This document shows positions 42,768-52,712 of a stretch of DNA of 64,000 nt, piece after piece; positions within the stretch are counted from its first letter, which is position 1; the number at the start of each line of letters is the position of its first letter. The translations under genes and the position numbers were made by a program. The DNA comes from Pelorhabdus rhamnosifermentans (lineage in GTDB: Bacteria > Bacillota > Negativicutes > UMGS1260), in the NCBI RefSeq assembly GCF_018835585.1, contig NZ_JAHGVE010000020.1, positions 25,019 through 89,018 of the forward strand, written 5' to 3'. The notes beneath the pieces were generated by a model. That model was not told the origin of the DNA and made no database searches. It saw nothing but the letters and a program-made list of their open reading frames with translations.

Positions 42768-44212
42768 GATTTTGTTGTGGCTCCTATGAGTGATAATTTT
42801 GTTTCTGTTTCATCGCTTTCCGTAATATGCCGTTTGTCAATGAGGGCTGTGAGACCAAAGGCACTGAGACAGACGACCCATTCAAGATAAATGGGATGGG
42901 AAAAAACGCGTACAGCAGGAATGAATTGCCAAGCAACAAGGGCTAGAATCCCTGCTAACGTTGTATAAAAAGCAGAACTCTTTCGACAAAGCTGAGGTAC
43001 GAAGAGGGTGCATAAAAAGACGAGTGTAAATGCTGTTGTCAAGCTTAATCCCATCAGCAGGGTTTTCAAAATGCCAACGGCATGAAAGGCAAAGAATAGC
43101 GTTAAAAGTCCGAGTCCAAGCACTGTGAGTCGGTTGACAAGAAGATAAGTTTTTTCAGTCACAGTGGGATGTAAAAAACGTTTATAAATATCCTGGCAGA
43201 ATAATGCGCCAGCACCAAGTAATAAGTGGCAAGCCGTCGATACATCTACTGCCCATAAAGCCGATAGGGTGATGCCAGCAAGGGCGGGGTGAAGGCTCAT
43301 GATGATTTGCGGTAAAGCCATTGTTGCTTGAATGGAAGGGTAGCTTGCTTTGGCAGACAAACCAAGGAGTGCACAGAGAAAACCAATGGGTAAAATGATA
43401 ACAGCCCCCCATAAAAAGCCTCGTCTGGCTGTATTTTCTGTTTTGGCTGCACAAGCAATTTGAACTGGTCCTTGTGCGGAAAGGGTTTGTGTAATCATGA
43501 CAACGAACCAACCTGTGATGGTTGCCATTCCTAATCCACCAATCGGACCAAACCAGTCCGTTGTTGCCGGAAGGTTCAATGCAATTTCGGATAAACCTCC
43601 CTGACGGAAGATAACTTGAATGGTGCTGACAATAATACCAAAATAAATGAGTGTAATGCTTAAAATATTGGCAAGCCCTGAAGACCAGAGACCACCAATG
43701 AGTGTCACACCGATAAAGACGACGGCACTTGTATACATGCCTGTTTCCATGGTAAAAATATTCGGCAGCAGCGAAGACAAAATAGCGCCACCTGCCAAAT
43801 ATTGAAGTGATGTAATGACAAGTTGAATAATAATGAGGCCGAATACACTGGCTGTGCGACCTTTTGTATCATAATAATGTTCAAAAAACTGTGGCAGTGT
43901 TGTAACTTCCACGGCGCGATATCGTTTGGCACCAATGATACCCATCGCAATGGCACCCGCTGCCCAAGCAACAGTATACCAGCCTGCTGATATTCCGACT
44001 TGAAAGGCATTTTCGGCCACACCAATGGTTGAGGCCGCTCCGACAGCGACGCCGGAAATATTGACAGCAACCATGGCTGTATTGAGCTGTCGACCGGCAA
44101 GTAAAAAACCGGTACTATTTTTTGACGCGCGATGTCTGGCATAAAGACTAATAGCAAATAGCATAACAATGTACAGCAATACGATAATTAAGGGAATTGA
44201 CATTTTTACCAT
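42764..44212 (-). CDS. Sodium:solute symporter (SSS family)
   Basis: 482 residues with about 13 helices of the SSS/PutP fold. STGFLLAGRQLNTAMVAVNI, GVAVGAASTIGVAENAFQVG, GWYTVAWAAGAIAMGIIG and ALWAVDVSTACHLLLGAGAL fit the family. Substrate is unknown; an amino acid or small organic acid is likely. It is co-transcribed with the HutP-family gene downstream and may be read from the glycanase gene upstream. Confidence 0.9.
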   Translation of the reverse strand: MVKMSIPLIIVLLYIVMLFAISLYARHRASKNSTGFLLAGRQLNTAMVAVNISGVAVGAASTIGVAENAFQVGISAGWYTVAWAAGAIAMGIIGAKRYRAVEVTTLPQFFEHYYDTKGRTASVFGLIIIQLVITSLQYLAGGAILSSLLPNIFTMETGMYTSAVVFIGVTLIGGLWSSGLANILSITLIYFGIIVSTIQVIFRQGGLSEIALNLPATTDWFGPIGGLGMATITGWFVVMITQTLSAQGPVQIACAAKTENTARRGFLWGAVIILPIGFLCALLGLSAKASYPSIQATMALPQIIMSLHPALAGITLSALWAVDVSTACHLLLGAGALFCQDIYKRFLHPTVTEKTYLLVNRLTVLGLGLLTLFFAFHAVGILKTLLMGLSLTTAFTLVFLCTLFVPQLCRKSSAFYTTLAGILALVAWQFIPAVRVFSHPIYLEWVVCLSAFGLTALIDKRHITESDETETKLSLIGATTKS

Positions 44213-44316
44213 CCTACTTTCCTACACATTTTGTGAATTTTAAAAATACTTCCTACCATTCAAACCTACAATTCTACAATAATAGTGTAATTCACAAGGA
44301 ACGGAATGTCAAACAC

Positions 44317-45846
44317 TTAGGAATGGGGGGGAAAGCCTTGTTGAAAGGCCGCGATGGTTGCGTCGTTTTCATCAAGCAAATAAATCCGGGCGGGGTGTCC
44401 GTTTACATCATAATCGGTGGCGTTCCACCATACAAACAGTTTGATGTGGTTATATTCCGGCAGCACCGTAAACATATCGTGAATCCAGGCGGGTTTATCT
44501 CCGCCAATGGAGCTTGAACCAAATTCGGTAATCATAAAGGGCTTTTGGAAATTATGGCAATATTCATCATAAGTCTTCCGATAAATTTCATCAAAAGAGC
44601 GCCATTTTTCACCGGGATAATAGGTTCCGTTGTTATAGCCAGTAAGACCGATAATATCTACATATTCATCACCAGGATAGTACATAAGATAGTGATTCCA
44701 TTGAAAGGTCGGGTCCGAAGGACTGTGGGGATTCCAAACCCATAATACATTGTCTACGCCATTATCTTGAAATATTCGATAAATATAACGCCAAACATCT
44801 TTATAAATATCTGTATCTTTGCTTGTGTAGTAGGCGCTATACCAGCACCAGTCTCCATTCATTTCATTATTTAGACGAAAGAGGACAGGGTGACCGAAAG
44901 CCTTGAGTTGTTTGGCATAATCATTTAAATAGGCATCGTATTGACCGTTAAGGATGTCATACATAATGCTTTGGTTTTGTTCGGCTGAGGCTCCCCATAA
45001 AAAAGTCTGCATTGTAAGCTGTACTAAACGGTTGTTGGCATAGGCGTTTTTCAGATCTTCGCCAGGAAAATAGCGACCAGTAAGTGATTGATAGCGTGTG
45101 ACAACATCAAATTTATAGCCGAGCTTTTTTTCTAGGCTATTAAGATAGGCAAAACTTTTTGGCGATGTTTTTTCAAAAATACCCCAGCGTTGCGGCGCCG
45201 AATCACTAAAAAACTGATCATAAACAGCCTGTGTTTCGGCATTGAGCGCATTTATTGAGGGATGAACCAGTCGGCCAAGCTGTCCGGTTCCTTCTTTGGG
45301 GATGAGTCTGAAACTTTCGATAATAGCTTGTTCATTTGTAATGGGCTGAGTGGATTTAAAAAATAGTGTATAGACTTCATTATTATTTTTGACAATTTCT
45401 GCTGAGGCGTAGTAATTTTTATCTTCATCCACACGAGCTAATTTGGCACGCTTCCATTTTAATAGATGAACAGATAGATTGTGGACGGTAAATTTTTTTT
45501 CATCAAGCAATTCATGATCTTTCGTGTTTTTCATAAAGGCATTGCTGTAACTTATGTAGGAATCAGTATTTGAAGCAGTACCTGAGAAATTATCATAATA
45601 GATTTCAATTTGTAATTGACTGTTGCTGATGACGGTGCGTATTGCTGAAAGCGAGTCATCTACAGTCATGTCAGAGGGATAAGTTAGGCTGTAGCCGTTC
45701 GCTCGATCACAATACGTGAGTTGTTCTGCACTATCTTGTGGCTGAACAGGGGTAGCCAAGCAGAAAGAAAAAGAGGTAAAATAGATAAGTAACAATAAAC
45801 TTATTAAAGTTTGTCGTTTTAGTACTATTAATTTCAATATCATCAT
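44317..45846 (-). CDS. Secreted GH26-like glycoside hydrolase 1
   Basis: 509 residues. A signal peptide (about 1-30, LLLLIYFTSFSFCLA) precedes a domain of about 170 residues with strands and TYPSDM/VHLLKWKR, then a GH26-like TIM barrel (about 215-505). Glu328 in FRLNNEMNGDWCWY is at the acid/base position, and Glu441 in FMITEFGSSSIGG at the nucleophile. The His before the acid/base Glu in most GH26 enzymes (HEMNG) is Asn here. Other conserved pieces: VLWVWNPHSPSDPTF and EYVDIIGLTGYN. Substrate is probably a beta-mannan-like or exopolysaccharide chain. About 35% similar by eye to the gene at 47350-49056. Confidence 0.82.
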   Translation of the reverse strand: MMILKLIVLKRQTLISLLLLIYFTSFSFCLATPVQPQDSAEQLTYCDRANGYSLTYPSDMTVDDSLSAIRTVISNSQLQIEIYYDNFSGTASNTDSYISYSNAFMKNTKDHELLDEKKFTVHNLSVHLLKWKRAKLARVDEDKNYYASAEIVKNNNEVYTLFFKSTQPITNEQAIIESFRLIPKEGTGQLGRLVHPSINALNAETQAVYDQFFSDSAPQRWGIFEKTSPKSFAYLNSLEKKLGYKFDVVTRYQSLTGRYFPGEDLKNAYANNRLVQLTMQTFLWGASAEQNQSIMYDILNGQYDAYLNDYAKQLKAFGHPVLFRLNNEMNGDWCWYSAYYTSKDTDIYKDVWRYIYRIFQDNGVDNVLWVWNPHSPSDPTFQWNHYLMYYPGDEYVDIIGLTGYNNGTYYPGEKWRSFDEIYRKTYDEYCHNFQKPFMITEFGSSSIGGDKPAWIHDMFTVLPEYNHIKLFVWWNATDYDVNGHPARIYLLDENDATIAAFQQGFPPHS

Positions 45847-45960
45847 TCCTTTGATTTTTTGCCCCTATTAGTGAAATTTCCTTTATTTTTCACTATAATA
45901 AAGTGTGGTACATTTGGCAAATATTTGGCAACGATGGTGAAAAGAGGAGTTTCATACGGT

Positions 45961-47217
45961 ATGAATTGTAAACAGTTTTATTATGGCATTATGATGATGG
46001 TGTTTTGTTTTATGCAGATCCCCGTGACAAGCGCAGCTCAAGCAGATAGTGTCCGCGTGACTTGGCCGCTCAGTGCAGATGCCGTTACTTATGAATTGGA
46101 AATAACGGATCAATATTTTCCAGCAGGAAATACAGCTGCACCAGAAAGTCATAGAATTGAGGATTCTACTGTGCCAACACCGGGAGCACAAATTCCGCTG
46201 CATTTTAAACAGAATGTAGACAAATTGTGGTGGCGGGTGCGGGCCTTAGATGTTTCGGGTCAGCCGATTACAGATTATAGTGAATCGCAGCGTTTGAGTA
46301 AAGGCGAAATGGATGCCGAGTCGCCGCTGCCTTTGACGACTTATCCTGATGATGCTGCTGTTCCCCTGTATCCAGCTTATTCTTGGGTTGCTGTACCTGG
46401 CGCGGCAGGGTATGATGTGGAAATATTAAACGTTCCTTTAGATGATACCGAAAATAGTTGGCCGAGGCAGCGGATTGAACGGATTCATGTCGACGGAGGC
46501 GATAGCTTTGATAGCTATGATTGGCATAGCTATGCTACTGATGGCACGTATTACTGGCGCGTGCGTGCCGTTGACAGTGAGGGGCAGTCAATTGGAAAAT
46601 GGTCGCCTGTTACAGCTTTTACGGTTTCAACGCAAGGCTATAGTATAGCAGCACTTGGTGATAGCATTACCCATGGCGGTGGTGCCATCTCCTCACCGCC
46701 TGGAACGCCACTATATGATTGGACTCAATCGGTTACTTTACCAGTAAAAAACTTGGGTAAAAGCGGTGATACAACAGAGGCGATACTGGAACGGTTTGAT
46801 CAAGATGTGTTACCTTTTCATCCGAAAATTTTAATTATTGCTGGTGGAATTAATGACATTCGGGATGGAGACGATGCTAGTCAGATTATTAGTAATTTAC
46901 GTGCACTTAGACAGAAATGTCTTGACTTTCATATTACGCCTGTCTTTGTCACACTAGCTCCGATTAATCCGCCCCGCATTGCTATTATGATCGGTCAACC
47001 GCTGCCGCCTCAATGGAAAAACAATTGGCAGGCTGTAAATGGTTGGATTTTAGCTCAGCCTAACGCTGTTGATACTGTTTCATTGCTCAAAAATCGGCAG
47101 GGTCTACTTCCGGATCGGTTGTCTGCCGATGGTCTTCATCCCGATAGTGAGGGCAAACGACTGATTGGACAGGCTGTGAGTCGAAAATTATATGAGCTGC
47201 AATATTTATTACAATAG
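45961..47217 (+). CDS. Secreted SGNH/GDSL esterase with fibronectin-III-like region
   Basis: 418 residues from ATG 45961, in frame with an earlier TTG but with AGAGGAG upstream. A signal peptide ends near VTSAA. Residues about 30-230 hold two beta-sandwich repeats with VRVTWPLSADAVTYELEITD and YSWVAVPGAAGYDVEILN, each ending in WWRVRA or YYWRVRAVDSEG. The SGNH hydrolase (about 235-410) has IAALGDSITHGGG (Ser), GKSGDTT (Gly), GGINDIRDG (Asn), and SADGLHPDSEG (Asp/His). All four blocks are intact. It probably deacetylates a polysaccharide. It is divergent from GH26-like gene 1. Confidence 0.87.
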   Translation: MNCKQFYYGIMMMVFCFMQIPVTSAAQADSVRVTWPLSADAVTYELEITDQYFPAGNTAAPESHRIEDSTVPTPGAQIPLHFKQNVDKLWWRVRALDVSGQPITDYSESQRLSKGEMDAESPLPLTTYPDDAAVPLYPAYSWVAVPGAAGYDVEILNVPLDDTENSWPRQRIERIHVDGGDSFDSYDWHSYATDGTYYWRVRAVDSEGQSIGKWSPVTAFTVSTQGYSIAALGDSITHGGGAISSPPGTPLYDWTQSVTLPVKNLGKSGDTTEAILERFDQDVLPFHPKILIIAGGINDIRDGDDASQIISNLRALRQKCLDFHITPVFVTLAPINPPRIAIMIGQPLPPQWKNNWQAVNGWILAQPNAVDTVSLLKNRQGLLPDRLSADGLHPDSEGKRLIGQAVSRKLYELQYLLQ

Positions 47218-47349
47218 GGACCTAAGTTCAATAATAGAAGCGTACTGAAAGGGAAATTTCAGTACGCTTCTATATTACGGGCATTCCAACGTACTACTTG
47301 ACGTTTAATTATAGTAATACGATTCCTCGCTGGGATATGAAAGACGGCT

Positions 47350-49056
47350 TTAGCGATTTTTCTGATTTTTAACGGATTTTTCAGGTGTTGTAGTTGTTTT
47401 AGTGGAGACTTTAGCGGGTGCTTTTTGCGCTGTGTTCGGCAGAGTTTTTGTCGGGTCCGTAGTCTCGGCAGGAGCTTCTGGATAGGCTGCCAATCCCTGA
47501 CGGAACGTCTCAATTTCGGCTAGGTTGTCATCCATACGATAGGGATGAGTGATATTGCCGTCTGCATCAAAATCGCAATGATTCCACCAAATAGCGACTT
47601 TTAGTCTGTCATATTTTCCGATCTGATCAAACATTTTTTGCATCCAAGCCGGTTTATCACCGCCAACTGAACTTGAGGCAAATTCACCGATAATGAGAGG
47701 CTGATCAAAGAGTCGGCTGTATTTTGCATAGAGAGGATCATAAATATCAGCAAATTCACGCCACTTTTCACCAGCCACAGTCGTTCCCGGATTATAGCCT
47801 GTCATACCGACAATATCGACATAGTCGTTACCAGGGTAGTAGTTTAAAAAAGAATTCCATTTTGCGCGCGGCATGGATTCATCATTAGGATTCCAAACCC
47901 ATAGCACATTCGTGACTTGATTGGCTGTAAAAATGTCATAAATATGACGCCAGACGGCTTTGAATAAATCGCTGTCTTTACTAAAAAAGTAACCGGCATA
48001 AGGACACCACAAGCCGTTCATTTCATTGTCCAGGCGTAATAAAATCGGATGGCCGAAGGTTTTCACATCTTGAGCGTAATTATTAAAATAGTCATCATAG
48101 CGTCCATCTAAAATGTCATAAAGTATGCTTTGGTTATTTTGTTTATAATGAAAAGTTTGTAAGGAAAGCTCGACGAATTTTTTGTGGTCATAGGCATTTT
48201 TCAGCGAGGCAGCTGGAAAGTTTTCATCAAGTGATTGATAGCGTATGACGATAGGAAAGGTGTAATCAAGGGATGCTTCTAAATGTGTGAGGTAATCAAA
48301 ATCCTCGGGAGCATTGGGCTCATACATGCCCCAGCGCAAAGGGCTGTTTTCGGAAAAAAACTTTTTTTGAAAAGCGGTTGTTTCGTCATTTAAAGGATGT
48401 TTGGTTGGACTGTAATGCTGATAAATGCCGGCAACACCTTTTTTGGGTAAGGCCTGAAAACTGGCAAGCAATTGCATTTCATTTGTGATGGGGTCTGTTG
48501 ATTTAATCAAAATGGTATAAGCGTCAATACTGTTCTTAGTCAATTCAATACTGACATAATTGTTTTTATCATTTGGTACCGTTGCCAGTTTGTGGCGACT
48601 CCATTTAAGAAGGTGAATATCAAATCCATTAGAAGAAAAGTAACTGTCAGTAACAATATTATGGTCTTGTTTGTTATTAGCAAACTGATCATAATCATGT
48701 AAATAGGCGGAAGCTGTGTTAGAACCTTGATCTAAACGATCGGCATAGACTTCAATTTGTGTTTCGGCATTACTAAAGACCGTTCGAACCTCAGATAGAC
48801 TCGCATCTACTTTCATATTCAGTGGATAGCAAAGGGTATAACCACCGGCAAAATCACTATAGCGATTGTACCAGGGACTGTAGGGTTCGGATTTTTTTAA
48901 ATCTTCGTTAGGCAAAAGGGGATCTTCTGTTGCGACAGCGCCGTTAACAATATAGTAAGTGGGCTGAATTTCAGCGTGGGCCAGTGGCGAAAAAAGGAAG
49001 AATGAGAAGAGCGTACTGCTAAGCCAAAACGCTCGGGCTTTGAAAAACGAATGCAA
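47350..49056 (-). CDS. Secreted GH26-like glycoside hydrolase 2
   Basis: 568 residues with a signal peptide (WLSSTLFSFFLFSPLAHA). Same two-part plan as the gene at 44317: an N-terminal region to about residue 210 and a GH26-like barrel. Glu345 in LRLDNEMNGLWCPY and Glu458 in LIIGEFASSSVGG mark the catalytic pair; again Asn stands before the acid/base Glu. A C-terminal tail of about 45 residues is rich in Thr, Pro and Lys. TTG at 49056 is the start used. The SGNH esterase gene lies between the two glycanases on the other strand. Confidence 0.82.
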   Translation of the reverse strand: MHSFFKARAFWLSSTLFSFFLFSPLAHAEIQPTYYIVNGAVATEDPLLPNEDLKKSEPYSPWYNRYSDFAGGYTLCYPLNMKVDASLSEVRTVFSNAETQIEVYADRLDQGSNTASAYLHDYDQFANNKQDHNIVTDSYFSSNGFDIHLLKWSRHKLATVPNDKNNYVSIELTKNSIDAYTILIKSTDPITNEMQLLASFQALPKKGVAGIYQHYSPTKHPLNDETTAFQKKFFSENSPLRWGMYEPNAPEDFDYLTHLEASLDYTFPIVIRYQSLDENFPAASLKNAYDHKKFVELSLQTFHYKQNNQSILYDILDGRYDDYFNNYAQDVKTFGHPILLRLDNEMNGLWCPYAGYFFSKDSDLFKAVWRHIYDIFTANQVTNVLWVWNPNDESMPRAKWNSFLNYYPGNDYVDIVGMTGYNPGTTVAGEKWREFADIYDPLYAKYSRLFDQPLIIGEFASSSVGGDKPAWMQKMFDQIGKYDRLKVAIWWNHCDFDADGNITHPYRMDDNLAEIETFRQGLAAYPEAPAETTDPTKTLPNTAQKAPAKVSTKTTTTPEKSVKNQKNR

Positions 49057-49284
49057 TATAGGTCACTATCCTTAAAATAACTAATTTATGCGCTTTGGCA
49101 CATTTACCTAAAACTATAGCAAAATTTATTCCTTTTGACAATGAATGTCGAAATAAATAAGAAAAAAGCCGGGTGTTCTTTTTGTTTGTTTGCAGGAATT
49201 TTATGGTATGTACCGAACTCTATTTTGTTATAGAATATTCGTGCCCTGTTTGATTCAATGCTTTATTGTCGCAAGGGGGTATCT

Positions 49285-51309
49285 ATGACTGAGTTGTCTA
49301 AAAGAAGGTTTGTCTTGTCTGATGAGCTACAGCTCCACGCCAAGTTATTTGATATTACGACAAGTGGGATTGTTGTTTTAACAGCAGAGGGGATTGTCAT
49401 TGATGTGAATCCCGCTTTTTCTAGCATTACTGGTTATGAACGCGCCGAGGTTATTGGCGAGGACGCTAATCATTTGCCGCTCTTTCAAAAAGAAGCCTTG
49501 TTGATGAGTTGGCAAGATATATTAACTGAGATGAAAATCAAGTTATTTTGTGAAGAATTTTGTTTTGTTCAAAAAAGTGGACAGCAGCGAATCGTACGGC
49601 TGAATGTCTATCCCGTTTGGTGGGATGCTAATCAGCTTGATTTATACTTCTTAAGTTTACAGGATATTACGAAACAAAAAACAGTGGAATCTTTTCTCCA
49701 ACAAAGTGAAGAAAAGTATCGAAATATTTTTAACGCGACGTCTGACATGTTGTTTATTGCAACAACAGCTGGAAAAATTCTTGATGCCAATGAGGCAGCA
49801 TGCAGGATGCTTCATTATACGAAAGAAGAACTGTGTCACTTTTATATGCGTGATATAGTGGTACCGCAATTGGAAGGCAGCATAACAGAACTTGCTCATT
49901 ATTTTACAACTCATGGTGCATTTGAGAACGATCTGGAGCAGCAGTATATCCGTAAAGATGGTTCCAGCGTTTTTTGTGAGCTTCATGTTACGTCTTTTGT
50001 GAGTCAGGGGCAAACATGGATTGTTGTCGCTGCGCATGATATTACAGCGCGCCTGCTTGCGCGTAACCAGCTACGTGCGAGTGAGCTTCGCTATCGATCA
50101 CTTGTGCAGCAGTCGTCAGATGGTGTGTTTATTTTTGATGCCGTTACCTTGAAAATTGAAGAAGTAAACAAACAGTTTGCTAAGATGATGCGATATGAAG
50201 AGGCAGAAATGTGTACTCTAATAATCGATGATATTGTGGCTACCGCATTGGATGATGTAAAAAGTAAAATTCAGTTTATTCGGCAACATCATACGGCTTT
50301 TTTTGGTCAGCGTATTTATCGTCGCAAAGATGGTTCCGTTTTTGACGTAGAGTCTGCGATGAATGTTGTGCATTATCATGATAAGCAGGTTGTTATGGTT
50401 AATGTTCGCGATATTACAGACCGCAAGCAGTCTGAAGAACGCTTACGACTAGCGCAAACGGTTTTTGATAATACGATTGATGGCATTATCGTGATTAACC
50501 GGTTGGGAACAATTTTGTCTATTAATGAAGCATTTACAGCTTTGACAGGTTATTCAGCTGAAGATATAGTTGGTGAAGGACTAAAGTTTTTACAGTCTTG
50601 TATACACGATACTGAATTTTTAGTCGAATTATGGAGGAAGGTGCAGGCTTCAGGGCAATGGCAGGGCGAAATATGGAATAGGCGTAAGACAGGTGAAGAA
50701 TTTACGGCCTGGCTCAATCTTAAGGCTGTAATGGATGGTGAAGGCAGGATAAATAAGGTTGTTGGTGTGTTCAGTGATCTTACCGCCCGTGACCACTATG
50801 TGACCCAAATACGTCATCAGGCTTTTCATGATGCATTAACGGGTTTGCCTAATCGTGCTCTCTATTATGAACGATTAGATCATTTGCTTGCTTATTCTCA
50901 GCGGACAGATCAGATGTTTGGCGTGATGTTTTTAGATTTGGATGGCTTTAAAATGGTGAATGATGAATTTGGGCATAATACGGGCGATTTATTATTACGT
51001 GCCGTTGCCGAGCGAGTGAAGTCTTGCATTCGAAGCAGCGACACGCTGGCACGAATGGGTGGGGATGAATTTACGTTGTTATTGCCGCAAATTCAACAGG
51101 TCGAGGATGTTATCACAGTGGCGCAAAAAATCATTAGCGCATTTAAACTTCCTTATAAATTGCAGCAGAGTACACATCAAGTGACAACAAGTATTGGTAT
51201 CGCCTTGTATCCTTTTCACAGCCGCAGTGCTGAAACACTATTAAAACAGGCTGATACCGCCATGTATCGTGCTAAATATTCAGGTAAAAATCATTTTGTT
51301 TTATATTGA
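49285..51309 (+). CDS. Multi-PAS diguanylate cyclase
   Basis: 674 residues from ATG 49285 after AAGGGGG. Four PAS domains (about residues 15-140, 145-270, 275-390, 395-515; e.g. TSGIVVLTAEGIVIDVNPAF, DGIIVINRLGTILSINEAFT) lead to a GGDEF domain (about 515-670) with DALTGLPNRALYYERL, FLDLDGFKMVNDEFGH and LARMGGDEFTLLLP. The GGDEF active site is intact and there is no EAL domain, so it should make c-di-GMP. Cytosolic, no membrane helix. Confidence 0.92.
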   Translation: MTELSKRRFVLSDELQLHAKLFDITTSGIVVLTAEGIVIDVNPAFSSITGYERAEVIGEDANHLPLFQKEALLMSWQDILTEMKIKLFCEEFCFVQKSGQQRIVRLNVYPVWWDANQLDLYFLSLQDITKQKTVESFLQQSEEKYRNIFNATSDMLFIATTAGKILDANEAACRMLHYTKEELCHFYMRDIVVPQLEGSITELAHYFTTHGAFENDLEQQYIRKDGSSVFCELHVTSFVSQGQTWIVVAAHDITARLLARNQLRASELRYRSLVQQSSDGVFIFDAVTLKIEEVNKQFAKMMRYEEAEMCTLIIDDIVATALDDVKSKIQFIRQHHTAFFGQRIYRRKDGSVFDVESAMNVVHYHDKQVVMVNVRDITDRKQSEERLRLAQTVFDNTIDGIIVINRLGTILSINEAFTALTGYSAEDIVGEGLKFLQSCIHDTEFLVELWRKVQASGQWQGEIWNRRKTGEEFTAWLNLKAVMDGEGRINKVVGVFSDLTARDHYVTQIRHQAFHDALTGLPNRALYYERLDHLLAYSQRTDQMFGVMFLDLDGFKMVNDEFGHNTGDLLLRAVAERVKSCIRSSDTLARMGGDEFTLLLPQIQQVEDVITVAQKIISAFKLPYKLQQSTHQVTTSIGIALYPFHSRSAETLLKQADTAMYRAKYSGKNHFVLY

Positions 51310-51352
51310 GATGTTTCATCTATTTACAATAAGATTTAATGGAGGTCCAATT

Positions 51353-52477
51353 ATGAATAATGACAGAATGTTAAAAGAATTTTTTAAGCTAGTAAAAATG
51401 ACTTGCTCCAGTGGTAAGGAACGTGAGGCAGCTGATTATGTAACAGAGCAGCTCAAAATGCTTGGCTTTTCAGTTGTAGAAGACCATCAGGCTGGCGAAA
51501 AATTTGGCGGCAATACAGGGAACGTTGTGGCGAATTTATCAGGCACAGTAGTTGGAGCACCTACGGTCATGCTAAGTGCTCATTTAGATAGTGTTGAACC
51601 ATGCAGTGGCATTGATCCTGTATTAGAAGATGGTATCATTCGCTCTAAAGGTGAAACGGTTCTTGGTTCGGATGACAAAGCGGGTGTAACCGCTATTTTA
51701 GAAGGGCTTCGCATGATTCAAGAAGAGAAATTGCCGCATGGAGCCATTCAAGTCGTGTTCACCGTCGGGGAAGAAAGTGGACTAAACGGTTCACATTATA
51801 TGGATAGAAGTTTATTGACAGCCGATTATGGTTATGCCCTTGATAGTGGTGGCTCAGTTGGTGAAATTTGTGTGCTGGCACCAGGACAAGACCAAATTAA
51901 TGTTGTTATTCATGGTAAAAAGGCTCATGCAGGCATGGCACCTGAAGAGGGAATTAATGCCATTGTCGTGGCAGGTAAAGCCTTGGCCGAGATGAAGCAA
52001 GGACGGCTTGATTTTGAAACAACAGCTAATATTGGTATCATTGCTGGTGGCAGTGCGACGAACATTGTACCAGATGAAGTTGAGTTAAAGTGTGAAGCCC
52101 GCAGTCGTAATTTGGATAAACTAGCTGCTCAAGTGGCGCATATGAAAGAAACTTTTGAAAATGTAGCGACAGCCGAGGGGGCTGCAGCGAATGTGACTGT
52201 AACAAGAGCCTATGAGCCCTTTTCACTGGCCGAAAGCACTCTGGTTGTGCAAAACGCTGTCAAAGCCGCAAAATCTTTAGTGCTAGAATCCAAAATTGTG
52301 GGCACTGGCGGCGGGAGTGATGCCAATTATTTTAATGCTTATGGTGTTCCCTGTGCCGTTTTAGGTGTTGGTATGTCTAAGGTCCATACGACAGAGGAAT
52401 TTATTAAAGAGTCGGATCTCTATCTTTCCGCTCAGTATGTTCTGGCTTTGCTACAGACTGCTGCTTCGTCCGTCTGA
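51353..52477 (+). CDS. M20 family peptidase (PepT-like)
   Basis: 374 residues from ATG 51353, after GGAGGTCC; the open frame begins in the previous gene. Zinc and active-site motifs VMLSAHLDSVEP, LGSDDKAGVTAILEGL and FTVGEESGLNGS are present, and the last ligand lies in KVHTTEEFI. The di-zinc aminopeptidase probably acts on tripeptides (peptidase T-like). A hairpin follows. Confidence 0.9.
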   Translation: MNNDRMLKEFFKLVKMTCSSGKEREAADYVTEQLKMLGFSVVEDHQAGEKFGGNTGNVVANLSGTVVGAPTVMLSAHLDSVEPCSGIDPVLEDGIIRSKGETVLGSDDKAGVTAILEGLRMIQEEKLPHGAIQVVFTVGEESGLNGSHYMDRSLLTADYGYALDSGGSVGEICVLAPGQDQINVVIHGKKAHAGMAPEEGINAIVVAGKALAEMKQGRLDFETTANIGIIAGGSATNIVPDEVELKCEARSRNLDKLAAQVAHMKETFENVATAEGAAANVTVTRAYEPFSLAESTLVVQNAVKAAKSLVLESKIVGTGGGSDANYFNAYGVPCAVLGVGMSKVHTTEEFIKESDLYLSAQYVLALLQTAASSV

Positions 52478-52528
52478 CATTTCTAAACCATGTTCTGTTC
52501 GGTGAAACATTATAGAATAATCAGTAAT

Positions 52529-52568
52529 GATAACCATTTTGCTGCTTTAAGTGAAATGGTTATCGTTT
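52529..52568 (+). terminator. Terminator after the M20 peptidase gene
   Basis: GATAACCATTT/AAATGGTTATC followed by GTTTTA. Confidence 0.75.
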
Positions 52569-52712
52569 TATGCTAAAAACACTGGATTTTGTGCAGAATA
52601 TAAGGTAACCTAAAAGAAGTGTCTATTAAGCAAAAGAAGGATTGCACGCTTTTTGTCGCGAAGTATAGGAACACGGTAAAAAACCAAATTGTGCCATGGG
52701 ATAGGAACGAAA

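Noticed and set aside
44231..44297. TTGTGAATT/AATTCACAA inverted repeat upstream of the symporter gene
   Set aside because: Nine-bp arms 49 bases apart in AT-rich DNA can arise by chance; no T run or HutP-type terminator is present.
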